From: CAZGSN01 sp964371655
Lineage (GTDB): Bacteria; Desulfobacterota; Binatia; HRBIN30
Length of the DNA stretch: 64,000 bases
Assembly (NCBI GenBank): GCA_964371655.1
Contig: CAYJOD010000012.1
Span: 61,704 to 125,703 of the forward strand
Reading direction: 5' to 3'
Of the stretch, positions 16,764-25,205 are shown one piece after another (position 1 is the stretch's first letter; the number at the start of each line of letters is the position of its first letter). The translations under genes were made by a program, and so were the position numbers. The notes beneath the pieces were generated by a model. That model was not told the origin of the DNA, did not search any database, and worked only from the letters and a program-made list of their open reading frames with translations.

Positions 16764-19700
16764 ATGATGATCGAGAGGTCGCGCGGCGGCAGCGCCACGG
16801 TGCTTGGACTTGCAGTCTTGGTGGTTGCGGCACTCGGGTGGACGGCGCGCCCGGCGCACGCCCTGGTGGCGTGCACGGCTGCGGATATCATCGCTCAGAG
16901 CGGCAGTGATTGTCCGACGGGCACCGGGCCGTGCACGATCAAGAAGGACTTCGACATCACCGCAGGCTGTACTCTCGATTTCGGTGCTCGCGACGTCACC
17001 GTCGCCAATGGCTCGATTCTCGATCCCGGCTCGGGATCGGTAACCTTTCGAGCCCGCAATTTCACCGTAGGCGCCGGTGCCTACATTGATGCTCGCGGCA
17101 CCTCGGTGGCGCCGGACAACGTCGGCGGCACGGTCATCATCGAAACGACCCAGGCGATAGCGGTGCTCAAGCAGAGCTCGTTGACGGGTCGCATCGACAC
17201 CGGCGGCGATGCGGCTGGGGGAAATATCCAACTCCACGCCGGAACCACGGTGACGATTGGCGGTCGCCTCAGCGTCGATGGCTTCGCCGCCGGCGCGGCG
17301 GCCGGATCGATCCAGATCACGGCCGCTGGTAACGTCACCAGCGCCGGTGCCAGCACGCTCAGCGGCGTGGCCGGCCGCGGCGCCTCGGGTGGGTGGATCG
17401 CGATCCAATCGAAAGGTGGTGTCGATCTCGGCGACCTAATTGATCTAAGGGGCGCCGACGGCGGAAGCTTGGACATCACCGCATCCGCGAATGTGACCGT
17501 ACGTGCGGTTTCTCTCGACGGGGACCTCACCGCCGTGACCACCGACCCTGGTTACGGTGGAGCGCTCACCATCATAGCCGGTGCCGCGGTGCAGCTGCTG
17601 GGGCCGATCTCGGCCACCGGCAGGACGGACGGCGACGGTGGCGTGATCGACGTAAGCGCCTCCGGTGGCAACATCACCGTGACGCAGAGCCTTGCCGCCA
17701 GCTCCGGGCTCCCAATCGATGGAGGCAGCGGCGGTAGCGTCAGCCTGAGTGCCCAGGGTGCGTTGAACATCCAATCGGGCGCTTCGATTTCGGTGCGCGC
17801 CGATGGTCGGTACTCTTTGGCCGGTGACATGATCCTCGACGGCGCTCTTAGCGTTAGCGTCAATGCGGCGCTCGACGCCAGCGGTGGCGGCAACGGCGGA
17901 AATATCGATATCAACTCCAACGGCGACGTCAGTCTCGCCGCGCGCCTTGATGTGGGCGGGACGAGCGCGGGGGGCGTTGGTGGCTCGGTCACGGTCGACG
18001 CCGGTTTCGACGGCCCCGGCTCGCTGACGGTCAGCGCCACCGTGGCAGCGACCGGAGGCCCGTGCAGCGTCGAGGACGGCTGCGGCGGGGGCGGGTCGGT
18101 GTCTCTCGAAGCCTGCAACGTGACGGTGACGAGCACCGGCTTGATCGATGGCCAAGCGCCGGACATCGGCGCCGGAGTGTACGTGTGGGCGCATGAGCAG
18201 TTGACGATCAACGGTGCGGTGAACGCATTGACCAACTCTGCCGACGGCTTCGATGGCGAAATCGTTTTCTACCATCGCAGCGAGAAACCTCCGGCAGGAA
18301 CAGGTACGGTGCAGCCCGCAGCCACGTTCGACGTGCGACCTACTTGCGTCGGTCCGAATGATCCGGCCGGCTGCCTCGCTCCGTGCCCCAGCTGCGGCAA
18401 CGGTGTCGTCGAGTACCCCGAGACCTGTGACACGAGCGGTCCGCCGGTGAACTGCGATGGCTGCACCAGCTTCTGCCGAATCGAGAACTGTGAGGACAAC
18501 AACGACTGCACGATTGATTTGTGCGACGCCGTTGTCGGCTGCGTCCATGTATTCAATCCGCCCTGCAATACGCCCACGCCGACGGTGACGTGGACGCCGA
18601 CCGCTTCTGGTCCGACTCCAACACGTACCATCACCCGGACCTTCACGATCACTCCAACCCAGACCAACACCGGCACGGTTACGTTGACGCCGACGATATC
18701 GCCGACCCCGACGGCCACGCCGACGTCGACCGAAACCCCCACCGCGACGAATACGTCGACGCCGACGGTCACGGCAACGGTCACGGCGACGTCAACCCCG
18801 AGCCCGACTGCGACGCTGACGTCGACGTCGACCCTAACCCCGACGCAGACGCCGACGGCAGCGACGACGGCGACGGCGACGCTGAGTCCAACGACGCCGC
18901 CGACGTCGATGTACGATACGGTGATCGTCCCGCCGCGACCGCTGACGGTTCGCATCCCGTTCGCAAGCACGTCGGTGGCGGCGACGCTGAAGGTGAAGGT
19001 GAGGAACGCCGACATCATTCCGGCGGCAGCGGTGCCGGGGCACATCGCGCGGTTGATCGCGACCGATGGCAGCTGCCCCTCGGGTACCGTGGCGGGCTTG
19101 CCGGATTTCGATCGAGGCGTACCCGGTAGACAGGACACGGCGATCATCGCCGGAGGACGTTCGGCGAGCGCATTGGTGTCCTTGTCGATATCGAGCGCGG
19201 CGTTTACGTCGGTCAATCTCCACAGTCCGACACGTTGTGCTCTAGTGCTCACGGCGGACGCGGTGGTGCCCGGCAATGTCGATCCTTCGCCGTCGAACAA
19301 CACGGTGGTCGTGGAGCTCAACGTCACCAATGCCAACGATCCCGAGCAGACAGCCGTGCACCAATCGCAAGTCATCAGCGCTGCGGCGACGCGCCTCAAG
19401 ATCGGTTCCGGGGCCGTGTCGGCCACCAAGTTGGTGAAGGTGAAGGTTGGCAATGGTGACACCCTCGATGCGGCTGGTCACGGCATTACGCTGGTTGCTT
19501 TCGACGGCGACTGCCCGCCGGGTACGGTGGGAGCGGTTGACTTCGAGGGTTCCACCCCGGGGGCGCAGTCGCTGGTTGCCGTGCCGGCGACTGGCACCCG
19601 CACTGGCGTCCTGACGGTGACAGTTCAGGCCGCCGACGTGGTTTCGCCCAACAAGAAGTCCCCGGCACGCTGCACGGCGCAGCTGCGTGCGATCGGACCA

Positions 19701-19772
19701 GCCGGCGATCTGGATGCCAGCAACGACGACTCGAATCTGGTGATCGACATCGTTGACCAGAACGATTTCTAG
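16764..19772 (+). CDS. Large exported beta-helix-like protein with Thr-Pro linker and two Ig-like modules
   Basis: 1002 aa from ATG 16764, with AAGGGG at 16753-16758. A signal peptide is followed by about 500 residues of Gly/Asp/Asn-rich repeats (such as GGNGGNIDINSNGDVSLAARL) that look like a right-handed beta-helix of the hemagglutinin/polymorphic-membrane-protein kind. CGNGVVEYPETCD and other Cys-rich segments follow. A Thr-Pro linker (TPTPTRTITRTFTITPTQTN type) covers about residues 610-710. Two similar C-terminal modules of about 140 residues begin VPPRPLTVRIPFAS and SGAVSATKLVKVKVGN; both contain a D/TGxCPxGTV element. It is probably a surface or secreted adhesin-like protein. Function is not established. 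Confidence 0.75.
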   Translation: MMIERSRGGSATVLGLAVLVVAALGWTARPAHALVACTAADIIAQSGSDCPTGTGPCTIKKDFDITAGCTLDFGARDVTVANGSILDPGSGSVTFRARNFTVGAGAYIDARGTSVAPDNVGGTVIIETTQAIAVLKQSSLTGRIDTGGDAAGGNIQLHAGTTVTIGGRLSVDGFAAGAAAGSIQITAAGNVTSAGASTLSGVAGRGASGGWIAIQSKGGVDLGDLIDLRGADGGSLDITASANVTVRAVSLDGDLTAVTTDPGYGGALTIIAGAAVQLLGPISATGRTDGDGGVIDVSASGGNITVTQSLAASSGLPIDGGSGGSVSLSAQGALNIQSGASISVRADGRYSLAGDMILDGALSVSVNAALDASGGGNGGNIDINSNGDVSLAARLDVGGTSAGGVGGSVTVDAGFDGPGSLTVSATVAATGGPCSVEDGCGGGGSVSLEACNVTVTSTGLIDGQAPDIGAGVYVWAHEQLTINGAVNALTNSADGFDGEIVFYHRSEKPPAGTGTVQPAATFDVRPTCVGPNDPAGCLAPCPSCGNGVVEYPETCDTSGPPVNCDGCTSFCRIENCEDNNDCTIDLCDAVVGCVHVFNPPCNTPTPTVTWTPTASGPTPTRTITRTFTITPTQTNTGTVTLTPTISPTPTATPTSTETPTATNTSTPTVTATVTATSTPSPTATLTSTSTLTPTQTPTAATTATATLSPTTPPTSMYDTVIVPPRPLTVRIPFASTSVAATLKVKVRNADIIPAAAVPGHIARLIATDGSCPSGTVAGLPDFDRGVPGRQDTAIIAGGRSASALVSLSISSAAFTSVNLHSPTRCALVLTADAVVPGNVDPSPSNNTVVVELNVTNANDPEQTAVHQSQVISAAATRLKIGSGAVSATKLVKVKVGNGDTLDAAGHGITLVAFDGDCPPGTVGAVDFEGSTPGAQSLVAVPATGTRTGVLTVTVQAADVVSPNKKSPARCTAQLRAIGPAGDLDASNDDSNLVIDIVDQNDF

Positions 19773-19805
19773 CTCCCCTGGTGCGCCGTTGTTGGGGCAC
19801 GGTGT

Positions 19806-19943
19806 GCCGTACCCTGCAGCTCGGCTTCAGGCCCCAGGCTTCGGGCTTCCGCATTTCCCTCCCCCCCTGAAGGCCAATGCCGGTCGGCTAAGGCGGTGGA
19901 CTCCGCCCCGAAGGGGCATCAACCCGATAGCCCGGGGCGGTGG
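19806..19943. repeat. GGCTTCAGGC-type words followed by a CCCCGAAGGGGCATCAACC element
   Basis: 19806-19846 carries ctgcagctcggcttcaggcc and a second gccccaggcttcgggcttcc, words shared with the array at 40208-40343. 19899-19943 contains ccccgaaggggcatcaaccc followed by gatagcccggggcgg, which resembles a motif I know from many environmental genomes. It abuts the 157-bp element that begins at 19944. Confidence 0.65.
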
Positions 19944-20100
19944 TGTATCAGTTTGATTCCTGAGCCAGTGGTCATTCCGAGCATTCCACACGTCCGTGGC
20001 GAGGAATCTTCCGAGCGGCGCGACAATCGCGACGACCGACCTACACGAGATTCCTCGCTCCCGCTCGGAATGACATCGGTCCAAAGATCAAACTGATACA
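19944..20100 (-). mobile_element. 157-bp MITE-like element, copy 1
   Basis: The ends are perfect 14-bp inverted repeats, tgtatcagtttgat (19944-19957) and atcaaactgataca (20087-20100). The interior contains gaggaatcttccgagcggcg and gattcctcgctcccgctcgg. Its reverse complement matches 44263-44419 along the whole length with about nine-tenths of the bases identical by eye and no gap. No coding capacity; no clear target duplication. Confidence 0.85.
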
Positions 20101-20161
20101 GTACGCGCGCCCCAGCCCCCCTTGGGTGCGGTTTGGCCCTGTGCGATAAGCGGCTCGCCTT

Positions 20162-21229
20162 ATGCCGAGCCGTAACTCCTTGAAGCCCACTGGCCTCGTG
20201 ATTGATCCGCGCTACCAGGACCACGACACTGGCTCGGAGCACCCGGAACGACCCGATCGCATTGCGGTGCTGCTATCGTTGGCGGATGCGGCGGTTGCCG
20301 CGGAGTCGGCCGATGCCGCATTCAAGCTGGTGCCGGCGCGGGCGGCGACGGGCGAGGAGCTCGCTCTGGTTCACGACGGCGCCTATGTCGAGGAGGTCGA
20401 AGCCACGCAGCACCAGGCGCGCTTTGCGTTCGATGCCGATACTCCCACCTCGCCACGTTCGTACGCCACCGCGTGCCTTGCGGCCGGCGGCTTCCTGGCG
20501 CTCCTCGATGCGATCATGGCAGGTGAGGTCGGCAACGGCTTCGCCTGCGTGCGTCCGCCCGGTCACCACGCCGAGCGGCGGCGCGCGATGGGATTTTGCC
20601 TGTTCAACAACGTCGCCGTCGGAGCGGAGTACCTGCGGCGGCGCTACGGACTGCGCCGCGTTCTTGTCGTCGACTGGGATCTGCACCATGGCAACGGTAC
20701 TCAGCACATCTTCGAATCGGAGCCCGGTGTGTTGTACGTCTCGCTGCACCAGTATCCGTATTATCCGGGCACCGGGGCCATGGACGAATGCGGCCGTCGC
20801 GAAGGTGAGGGCTACACGGTGAATCTGCCTCTGCCCGCCGGCTGTGGCGACGCCGAGTATGCCGAAGGCTTCCGCCGCATCATCGAACCGATTGCGCATG
20901 AGTACGAGCCTGAGTTCGTGTTGATCTCGGCCGGCTTCGACGCGCACGCACGCGACCCGCTGGGTGGGATGGAAGTCAGCGCCGACGGCTTCCGCTGGCA
21001 GACACGCGTCTTGCTCGACGTGGCGCGCGCCCACGCGCACGGGCGTTGTGCCGCCATCTTGGAGGGTGGCTACGATCTGCTCGCCATTCTCAACTCCGCC
21101 ACGGGCGTCTTGGACGAGCTCGCCGGCCGCCAGCATGCAGCGGGGAACACCGACACTGGCCGCGAGAGTCGAATCACACCCCTGATCGAGCGCATCCGAA
21201 AAGTGCAGCAGCGCTATTGGCGCGTGTAG
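20162..21229 (+). CDS. Histone deacetylase family (AcuC/HdaH-like) zinc amidohydrolase
   Basis: 355 residues. All class-defining motifs are present: PPGHHAERRRAMGFCLFNN (active-site His pair), VVDWDLHHGNGTQ and SAGFDAHARDPLGG (zinc ligands Asp/His/Asp), and LEGGYDL near the C-terminus. In bacteria these enzymes hydrolyse acetylated amines, polyamines or lysines; the substrate here cannot be read from sequence. The N-terminal HPERPDRI motif is also conserved. ATG 20162 begins a frame that matches the family length. It stands alone between repeat-filled gaps. Confidence 0.92.
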   Translation: MPSRNSLKPTGLVIDPRYQDHDTGSEHPERPDRIAVLLSLADAAVAAESADAAFKLVPARAATGEELALVHDGAYVEEVEATQHQARFAFDADTPTSPRSYATACLAAGGFLALLDAIMAGEVGNGFACVRPPGHHAERRRAMGFCLFNNVAVGAEYLRRRYGLRRVLVVDWDLHHGNGTQHIFESEPGVLYVSLHQYPYYPGTGAMDECGRREGEGYTVNLPLPAGCGDAEYAEGFRRIIEPIAHEYEPEFVLISAGFDAHARDPLGGMEVSADGFRWQTRVLLDVARAHAHGRCAAILEGGYDLLAILNSATGVLDELAGRQHAAGNTDTGRESRITPLIERIRKVQQRYWRV

Positions 21230-21370
21230 GGGGCAGGGGTCAGTGGGCAGTGGGGGGGGGGGGGGGGGTTGTATAAGAGAAACACCCACCCCAACCCAAC
21301 CCCCAAAANNNNNNNNNNGGTCAGGGATTAGTCTCACTGACCACCGACCACTGACCACCGATCACTGCCC
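21228..21370. repeat. Palindrome of GACCACTGACC words interrupted by the second assembly gap
   Basis: The left arm, 21228-21252, reads ggggcaggggtcagtgggc. The right arm, 21331-21370, consists of ctgaccaccgaccactgacc followed by accgatcactgcccc and is the reverse complement in word type. Between them are a 17-G run (21252-21268) and ten N. It separates the HDAC stop from the PBP1A stop (convergent genes). Confidence 0.75.
21309..21318. other. Assembly gap (10 N)
   Basis: Ten unknown bases in the middle of an inverted repeat and next to a 17-G run and the A/C-rich stretch at 21270-21308. The sequence on each side is low quality or low complexity. Confidence 0.95.
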
Positions 21371-21372
21371 CG

Positions 21373-23760
21373 TCAGTCCAGGTCGCTAAACAGCTCGAGG
21401 TTGGTGTCCTCCGCGGGCTGCTCGGGTGGGGCGACGATGATCTTGGGCTCGGTGCCGCGCAGAAAGCATTCCAAAAAACCGTAGGCTCCGGCCGACGCGA
21501 TGCGCTGCCCGGTGCGCGGGTTGATCGGCACCAGGGCGATTCCCTCGGGGATGGGGAAGTCCAGAATCGGCTGCCCGGCCAGAGCCTGCGACATGAAGGC
21601 CTGCCAGATCGGTGCGGCGACGCGGCCGCCGGTCTCGCCTTTGCCGAGGGGGCGTTTCTCGTCGAAGCCCACCCACACACCCGTCAGCAGCTGCGGTGTG
21701 TAGCCGACGAACCACGCGTCGTTGAAGTCGTTCGTGGTGCCGGTCTTCCCGGCCGCCGGGCGCTCCAAGGCTTTGGCGCGTTTGCCGGTACCGTGATCGA
21801 TTACGCTCTGCATCATGCTGGTCATGAGATACGCCGTCTCCGCCGAGATGACTTGCTCGGTCTGCGGCGGATACTCGTCGATGACGTTGCCTTGGCTGTC
21901 CGTGATCCGGGTGATGAAACGTGGATCGGAATACTGGCCTTGGTTGGCGAACACGGCGTAGGCGGAGGCGAGCTCGATCAGGGTGAGCTCCGACGAGCCG
22001 AGAGCGATCGAGAGGTTGGGCGCCAACGGGCTGCGAATACCCAGGCGCTGCACGTAGCGCACCAACGGCTTCATGCCGATACGGGTCGCGAGCTTCACGG
22101 TCACGACGTTGCGCGAGAAGGTCAGGGCCTCGCGCAACGTCGTCGGCCCGAAGTAGCGGTCTTCGTAGTTGTGCGGCCGCCACACCGAGTTGTTGACCTG
22201 GAATGAAATAGGCTCGTCGACGATCACGCTGGCGGGTGTGAAGTTGTTGTCGAGGGCGGCCGCGTACACGAATGGCTTGAACGCCGAGCCCGGCTGGCGC
22301 GCGCTCTGCACGGCGCGGTTGAACTGGCTGTGCTCGAAGTCGATGCCACCGATCATGGCACGCACCGCACCGGTCGCCGGCTCGATGGCGACGAGCGCGC
22401 CCTGCACCTGCAGCTCCGGGTCGAGCACGAACTGGTAGGCGGGTCCGTTCTGTTGAATGTCGGCGAGCTTCACACGCACGACGTGGCCGGCGCGGTACAG
22501 CGGTGTGGGAGTGTCGGGGCCGGCTTCGATCGACAGGAAACCCTTGAAGGGACCTACCTGCAGGCGCGGTGCATTCGCCGGGATGGCTCGATTGAAGGCC
22601 TCGTCGTAGGTGGCCTTCGTACCCGCTCGCCGCACCTCTGGGCCGTTGCCGAGCACGATCGCGTCGTAGGTCTTGCCGACCTCCAATGGCTGTCCGGCCA
22701 TTTCCTCGCGCTGCGTGCGCAGAAAAGTTTCAGCGGCGGCGTTGTCGAGATGGGTAGGTACACCGTTGAACTGCTGGCGCAGCGATAGCTTGCGCAGTCC
22801 GTCGCGCAGTGCGGTCTCGGCCGCGGCTTGCATCTGCAGGTTGAGGGGGGTGTGGACTCTCAGCCCCAGGGCATACAGCGCCGTCTCGCCGTACTTCTGA
22901 TCGAGGAGGCGGCGAACGTGTTCGACGTAGTAGGGTGCACCCTTGAACGAACCCGCCCGCCGCACCAGTGCGAGCGGCTCCAGCGCCGCGGCTTGTGCCT
23001 CTTCGCTGGTGATCAAGCGTGCCGCGACCATGCGCTCGAGAACGTAGCGCTGTCGTTCCTTGGCGCGCGGCCAATGCTTCGCCGGTGAGTAGCGGCTCGG
23101 GGCCTGCGGCAGGCCAGCCAGCAGCGCCGCTTCCGCCAGCGACAGCTCGTCGATCGGCGTGCCGAAGTACTCCTGTGCCGCCGCCGCCACACCGTAGGCG
23201 CCGCTGCCGAGGTAGATGTGGTTCAAGTAGAGGAAGAGAATTTGATCCTTGCTCAGTTGCTGCTCGATCTGCAGAGATAGGATGACTTCCTTGATCTTGC
23301 GCTCGTAGCTCCGTTTCGGAGTGAGGAGCAGCGACTTCACGACTTGCTGCGTGATCGTGCTACCGCCTTGGACCGTATCGCCCGCCGCCAGATTATTGAG
23401 GAAGGCGCGCGCGATGCCGAGCGGGTCAATGCCTTTGTGGGTGTAGAAGCCGGCGTCCTCGGCGGCGATGAACGCGTTGCGTACATGCTCGGGGATGCGC
23501 TCGATGGGTACGACGTAGCGCTTCTCGTAGAAGAACTCGCCGACGACGCTACCGTCGTCGGCAAGAATCTGTGTCGCCATGGCGGGCCGATACTGTGCAA
23601 GTTGCTCGACCGGCGGCAGGTTGGAGGAGAGCTCGCTGTAGACCAGAGCGATGGCGACGGCCGCCGATACGCAGCCGATCACCACCAGGAAGACGAGGAA
23701 GTTGCGAAGCGTCCGTCCGAAGCCCCCGCGCTGCTTCGTGCGCATCCGCTGCTTAGCCAT
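21373..23760 (-). CDS. mrcA: Penicillin-binding protein 1A (bifunctional transglycosylase/transpeptidase)
   Basis: 795-residue class A PBP. After a short basic tail there is one transmembrane helix (about 18-42). The GT51 glycosyltransferase domain has AAEDAGFYTHKGID (catalytic Glu), GGSTITQQVVKSLLL and KIKEVILSLQIE. The transpeptidase domain has SAFK (PGSAFKPFVYAA, Ser near residue 490), SRN (TFSRNVVTVKLA) and KTGTTND (near 672). An OB-like insert lies between the domains. It polymerises and cross-links peptidoglycan in the periplasm. The start MAKQRMRTKQRGG is the only plausible one. Complete and unremarkable. Confidence 0.95.
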   Translation of the reverse strand: MAKQRMRTKQRGGFGRTLRNFLVFLVVIGCVSAAVAIALVYSELSSNLPPVEQLAQYRPAMATQILADDGSVVGEFFYEKRYVVPIERIPEHVRNAFIAAEDAGFYTHKGIDPLGIARAFLNNLAAGDTVQGGSTITQQVVKSLLLTPKRSYERKIKEVILSLQIEQQLSKDQILFLYLNHIYLGSGAYGVAAAAQEYFGTPIDELSLAEAALLAGLPQAPSRYSPAKHWPRAKERQRYVLERMVAARLITSEEAQAAALEPLALVRRAGSFKGAPYYVEHVRRLLDQKYGETALYALGLRVHTPLNLQMQAAAETALRDGLRKLSLRQQFNGVPTHLDNAAAETFLRTQREEMAGQPLEVGKTYDAIVLGNGPEVRRAGTKATYDEAFNRAIPANAPRLQVGPFKGFLSIEAGPDTPTPLYRAGHVVRVKLADIQQNGPAYQFVLDPELQVQGALVAIEPATGAVRAMIGGIDFEHSQFNRAVQSARQPGSAFKPFVYAAALDNNFTPASVIVDEPISFQVNNSVWRPHNYEDRYFGPTTLREALTFSRNVVTVKLATRIGMKPLVRYVQRLGIRSPLAPNLSIALGSSELTLIELASAYAVFANQGQYSDPRFITRITDSQGNVIDEYPPQTEQVISAETAYLMTSMMQSVIDHGTGKRAKALERPAAGKTGTTNDFNDAWFVGYTPQLLTGVWVGFDEKRPLGKGETGGRVAAPIWQAFMSQALAGQPILDFPIPEGIALVPINPRTGQRIASAGAYGFLECFLRGTEPKIIVAPPEQPAEDTNLELFSDLD

Positions 23761-23805
23761 ACAGTGAAGCGACGATACCGACGGCGTGGCAGCGAATCAA
23801 CGGCG

Positions 23806-23903
23806 GGTGAAGGCAGAGGCCGAGGCAAAGGCTCAGGCAAAGGTCCAAGCCGCCTCAGCCTATGCCTCTGCCTGTGCCTATGCCTCGCCTATTCCTTTCA
23901 CTT
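23806..23903. repeat. Palindrome of GGCAGAGGCAAAGGC words between mrcA and the receiver-kinase gene
   Basis: The left arm, 23806-23843, includes aggcagaggccgaggcaaag. The right arm, 23853-23903, includes cctatgcctctgcctgtgcc. The words repeat every six to seven bases and vary at one or two positions. It is the same family as 27636-27722 and the inner part of 46943-47068. It lies upstream of both divergent genes. Confidence 0.85.
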
Positions 23904-23970
23904 AGCGCGACCGCATCGGTCCATTGGCGTCATTGCCGGCCGCCGGGTCGCGGCATAGCGTTCGCCCACT

Positions 23971-25113
23971 ATGCAGCCGCATGCGGTCCTGGTCGTTGAC
24001 GATGAGCCTGCGAGCCTACGCGCGTTGGCGCGCACGCTGCTCGGGGACTGTCGGGTGGTGATGGCCGAGGGCGCGATGCAGGCCCTGTCGCTGTTGGCCG
24101 CCGAGCCGATCTCGGTCTTGATCTCCGACCAACGCATGCCGGAGATGCTGGGCACCGACCTGCTGGCGCGCGCGGCGGCGGCGCACCCGCAGGTCATCCG
24201 TATTCTGCTGACCGGGTACACCGACGTGGCGACGTTGGTCGAGGCGATCAATGCCGGGCACGTGTACTCGTACATCACCAAGCCGTGGGAGCCGGGAGCG
24301 TTGCGCTTGATCGTGCGCCGCGCTCTCGAACGCTTCGATGTCGAGGTCGACCGCCGGCGCCTGCTTGGTGAGCTGCAGGAAACCTGCGCGCAGCTGCAGC
24401 GCGAGAGCGAGCGCCAGAGCCGCCTGCTGACGCTCGCGGCGCATGAGCTACGCACGCCCGTGCACTTGCTGGCGAGCGCCTTGGAGATCCTGTGCGCCGC
24501 GGCGCAACCGGAGGCGCGGTCGCCGTGGCTGGCGACTGCCTGCGACGCCGCCGATTGGCTTGGTCGCTGTGTGCGCCAATTGCATTCGGCCTTGCGCTGG
24601 GAGTCGTCGTCGCCGCGACTCAACCTACGACCGACGCAGATTGAGGCCGTCGTGGCCGACCTCATCCGGACCTTTGCGCCGATTGCAGCGCGGCGGGGTC
24701 TGACCTTGTCGACCGAAATTGGCACCGAGCTGCCGCGAGTTCGCGGCGATGCCAGTTGCTTGACCCAGGCACTTGCGTGTCTGCTTTCGAACGCGGTGCG
24801 ATTCACCCCGGATGGCGGTGCCATCAACGTGGCCGTGCGCCGGCAGTCGGAAACTGTGGCAATCGCCGTGAGCGACACGGGCATCGGCATCGCGCCGGAA
24901 CTGATCGCGTTCGTCTTCGAGCCTTTCTCGCCGGCCGGCGGCGACGTCCACCAGCATGGCTCAGGCGCGTTCGAGTTCGGCGCCCGCGGTCTCGGCCTCG
25001 GTCTGTCCATCGCCAAGGCGATCGTGGAAGCGCACGCTGGCGAGATCACGGTTGCGTCGACGCCGCGAGCCGGCAGTTGCTTCACCGTACGGCTGCCGGG
25101 CATGGCAAGCTAA
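23971..25113 (+). CDS. Receiver domain fused to a histidine kinase (REC-HisKA-HATPase)
   Basis: 380-residue cytoplasmic protein. The N-terminal receiver has DDE at 10-12, phosphoacceptor Asp53 in LISDQRMP and Lys in ITKPW. A coiled linker (about 125-150) leads to an HisKA H-box, LAAHELRTPVH, with His158. The catalytic domain has an N-box, LSNAVRFTPDGG, and G-boxes DTGIGIAPE and GLGLGLSIAKAIVEAH. No membrane segment or separate sensor is present, so it may act as an intermediate in a phosphorelay. REC-first order is less common than HK-REC. Its partner is not visible nearby. ptsP follows after 92 bp. Confidence 0.9.
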   Translation: MQPHAVLVVDDEPASLRALARTLLGDCRVVMAEGAMQALSLLAAEPISVLISDQRMPEMLGTDLLARAAAAHPQVIRILLTGYTDVATLVEAINAGHVYSYITKPWEPGALRLIVRRALERFDVEVDRRRLLGELQETCAQLQRESERQSRLLTLAAHELRTPVHLLASALEILCAAAQPEARSPWLATACDAADWLGRCVRQLHSALRWESSSPRLNLRPTQIEAVVADLIRTFAPIAARRGLTLSTEIGTELPRVRGDASCLTQALACLLSNAVRFTPDGGAINVAVRRQSETVAIAVSDTGIGIAPELIAFVFEPFSPAGGDVHQHGSGAFEFGARGLGLGLSIAKAIVEAHAGEITVASTPRAGSCFTVRLPGMAS

Positions 25114-25146
25114 TCTGTCGGATCCGTCCGATCTGTCCGATTCTTC
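25114..25146. repeat. GTCCGATC-word repeat after a stop codon (copy 1)
   Basis: Directly after the stop at 25113: ctgtcggatccgtccgatct followed by gtccgatt. This family also follows the stops at 31681 and 36269 and covers the end of the gene stopping at 55164. It could fold as a short stem, but no T-tract follows. Confidence 0.75.
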
Positions 25147-25205
25147 AGCCGGCACGCGTTTACCCCGTCCCCCCCCTCGGGTATAAGCCGGCGCGGCGAC
25201 TGACG

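Noticed and set aside
17445..19462. Minus-strand frames opposite the beta-helix protein, including a Val/Gly-rich one
   Set aside because: The Val-Gly pattern is the reverse translation of the Thr-Pro linker DNA; no gene signals.
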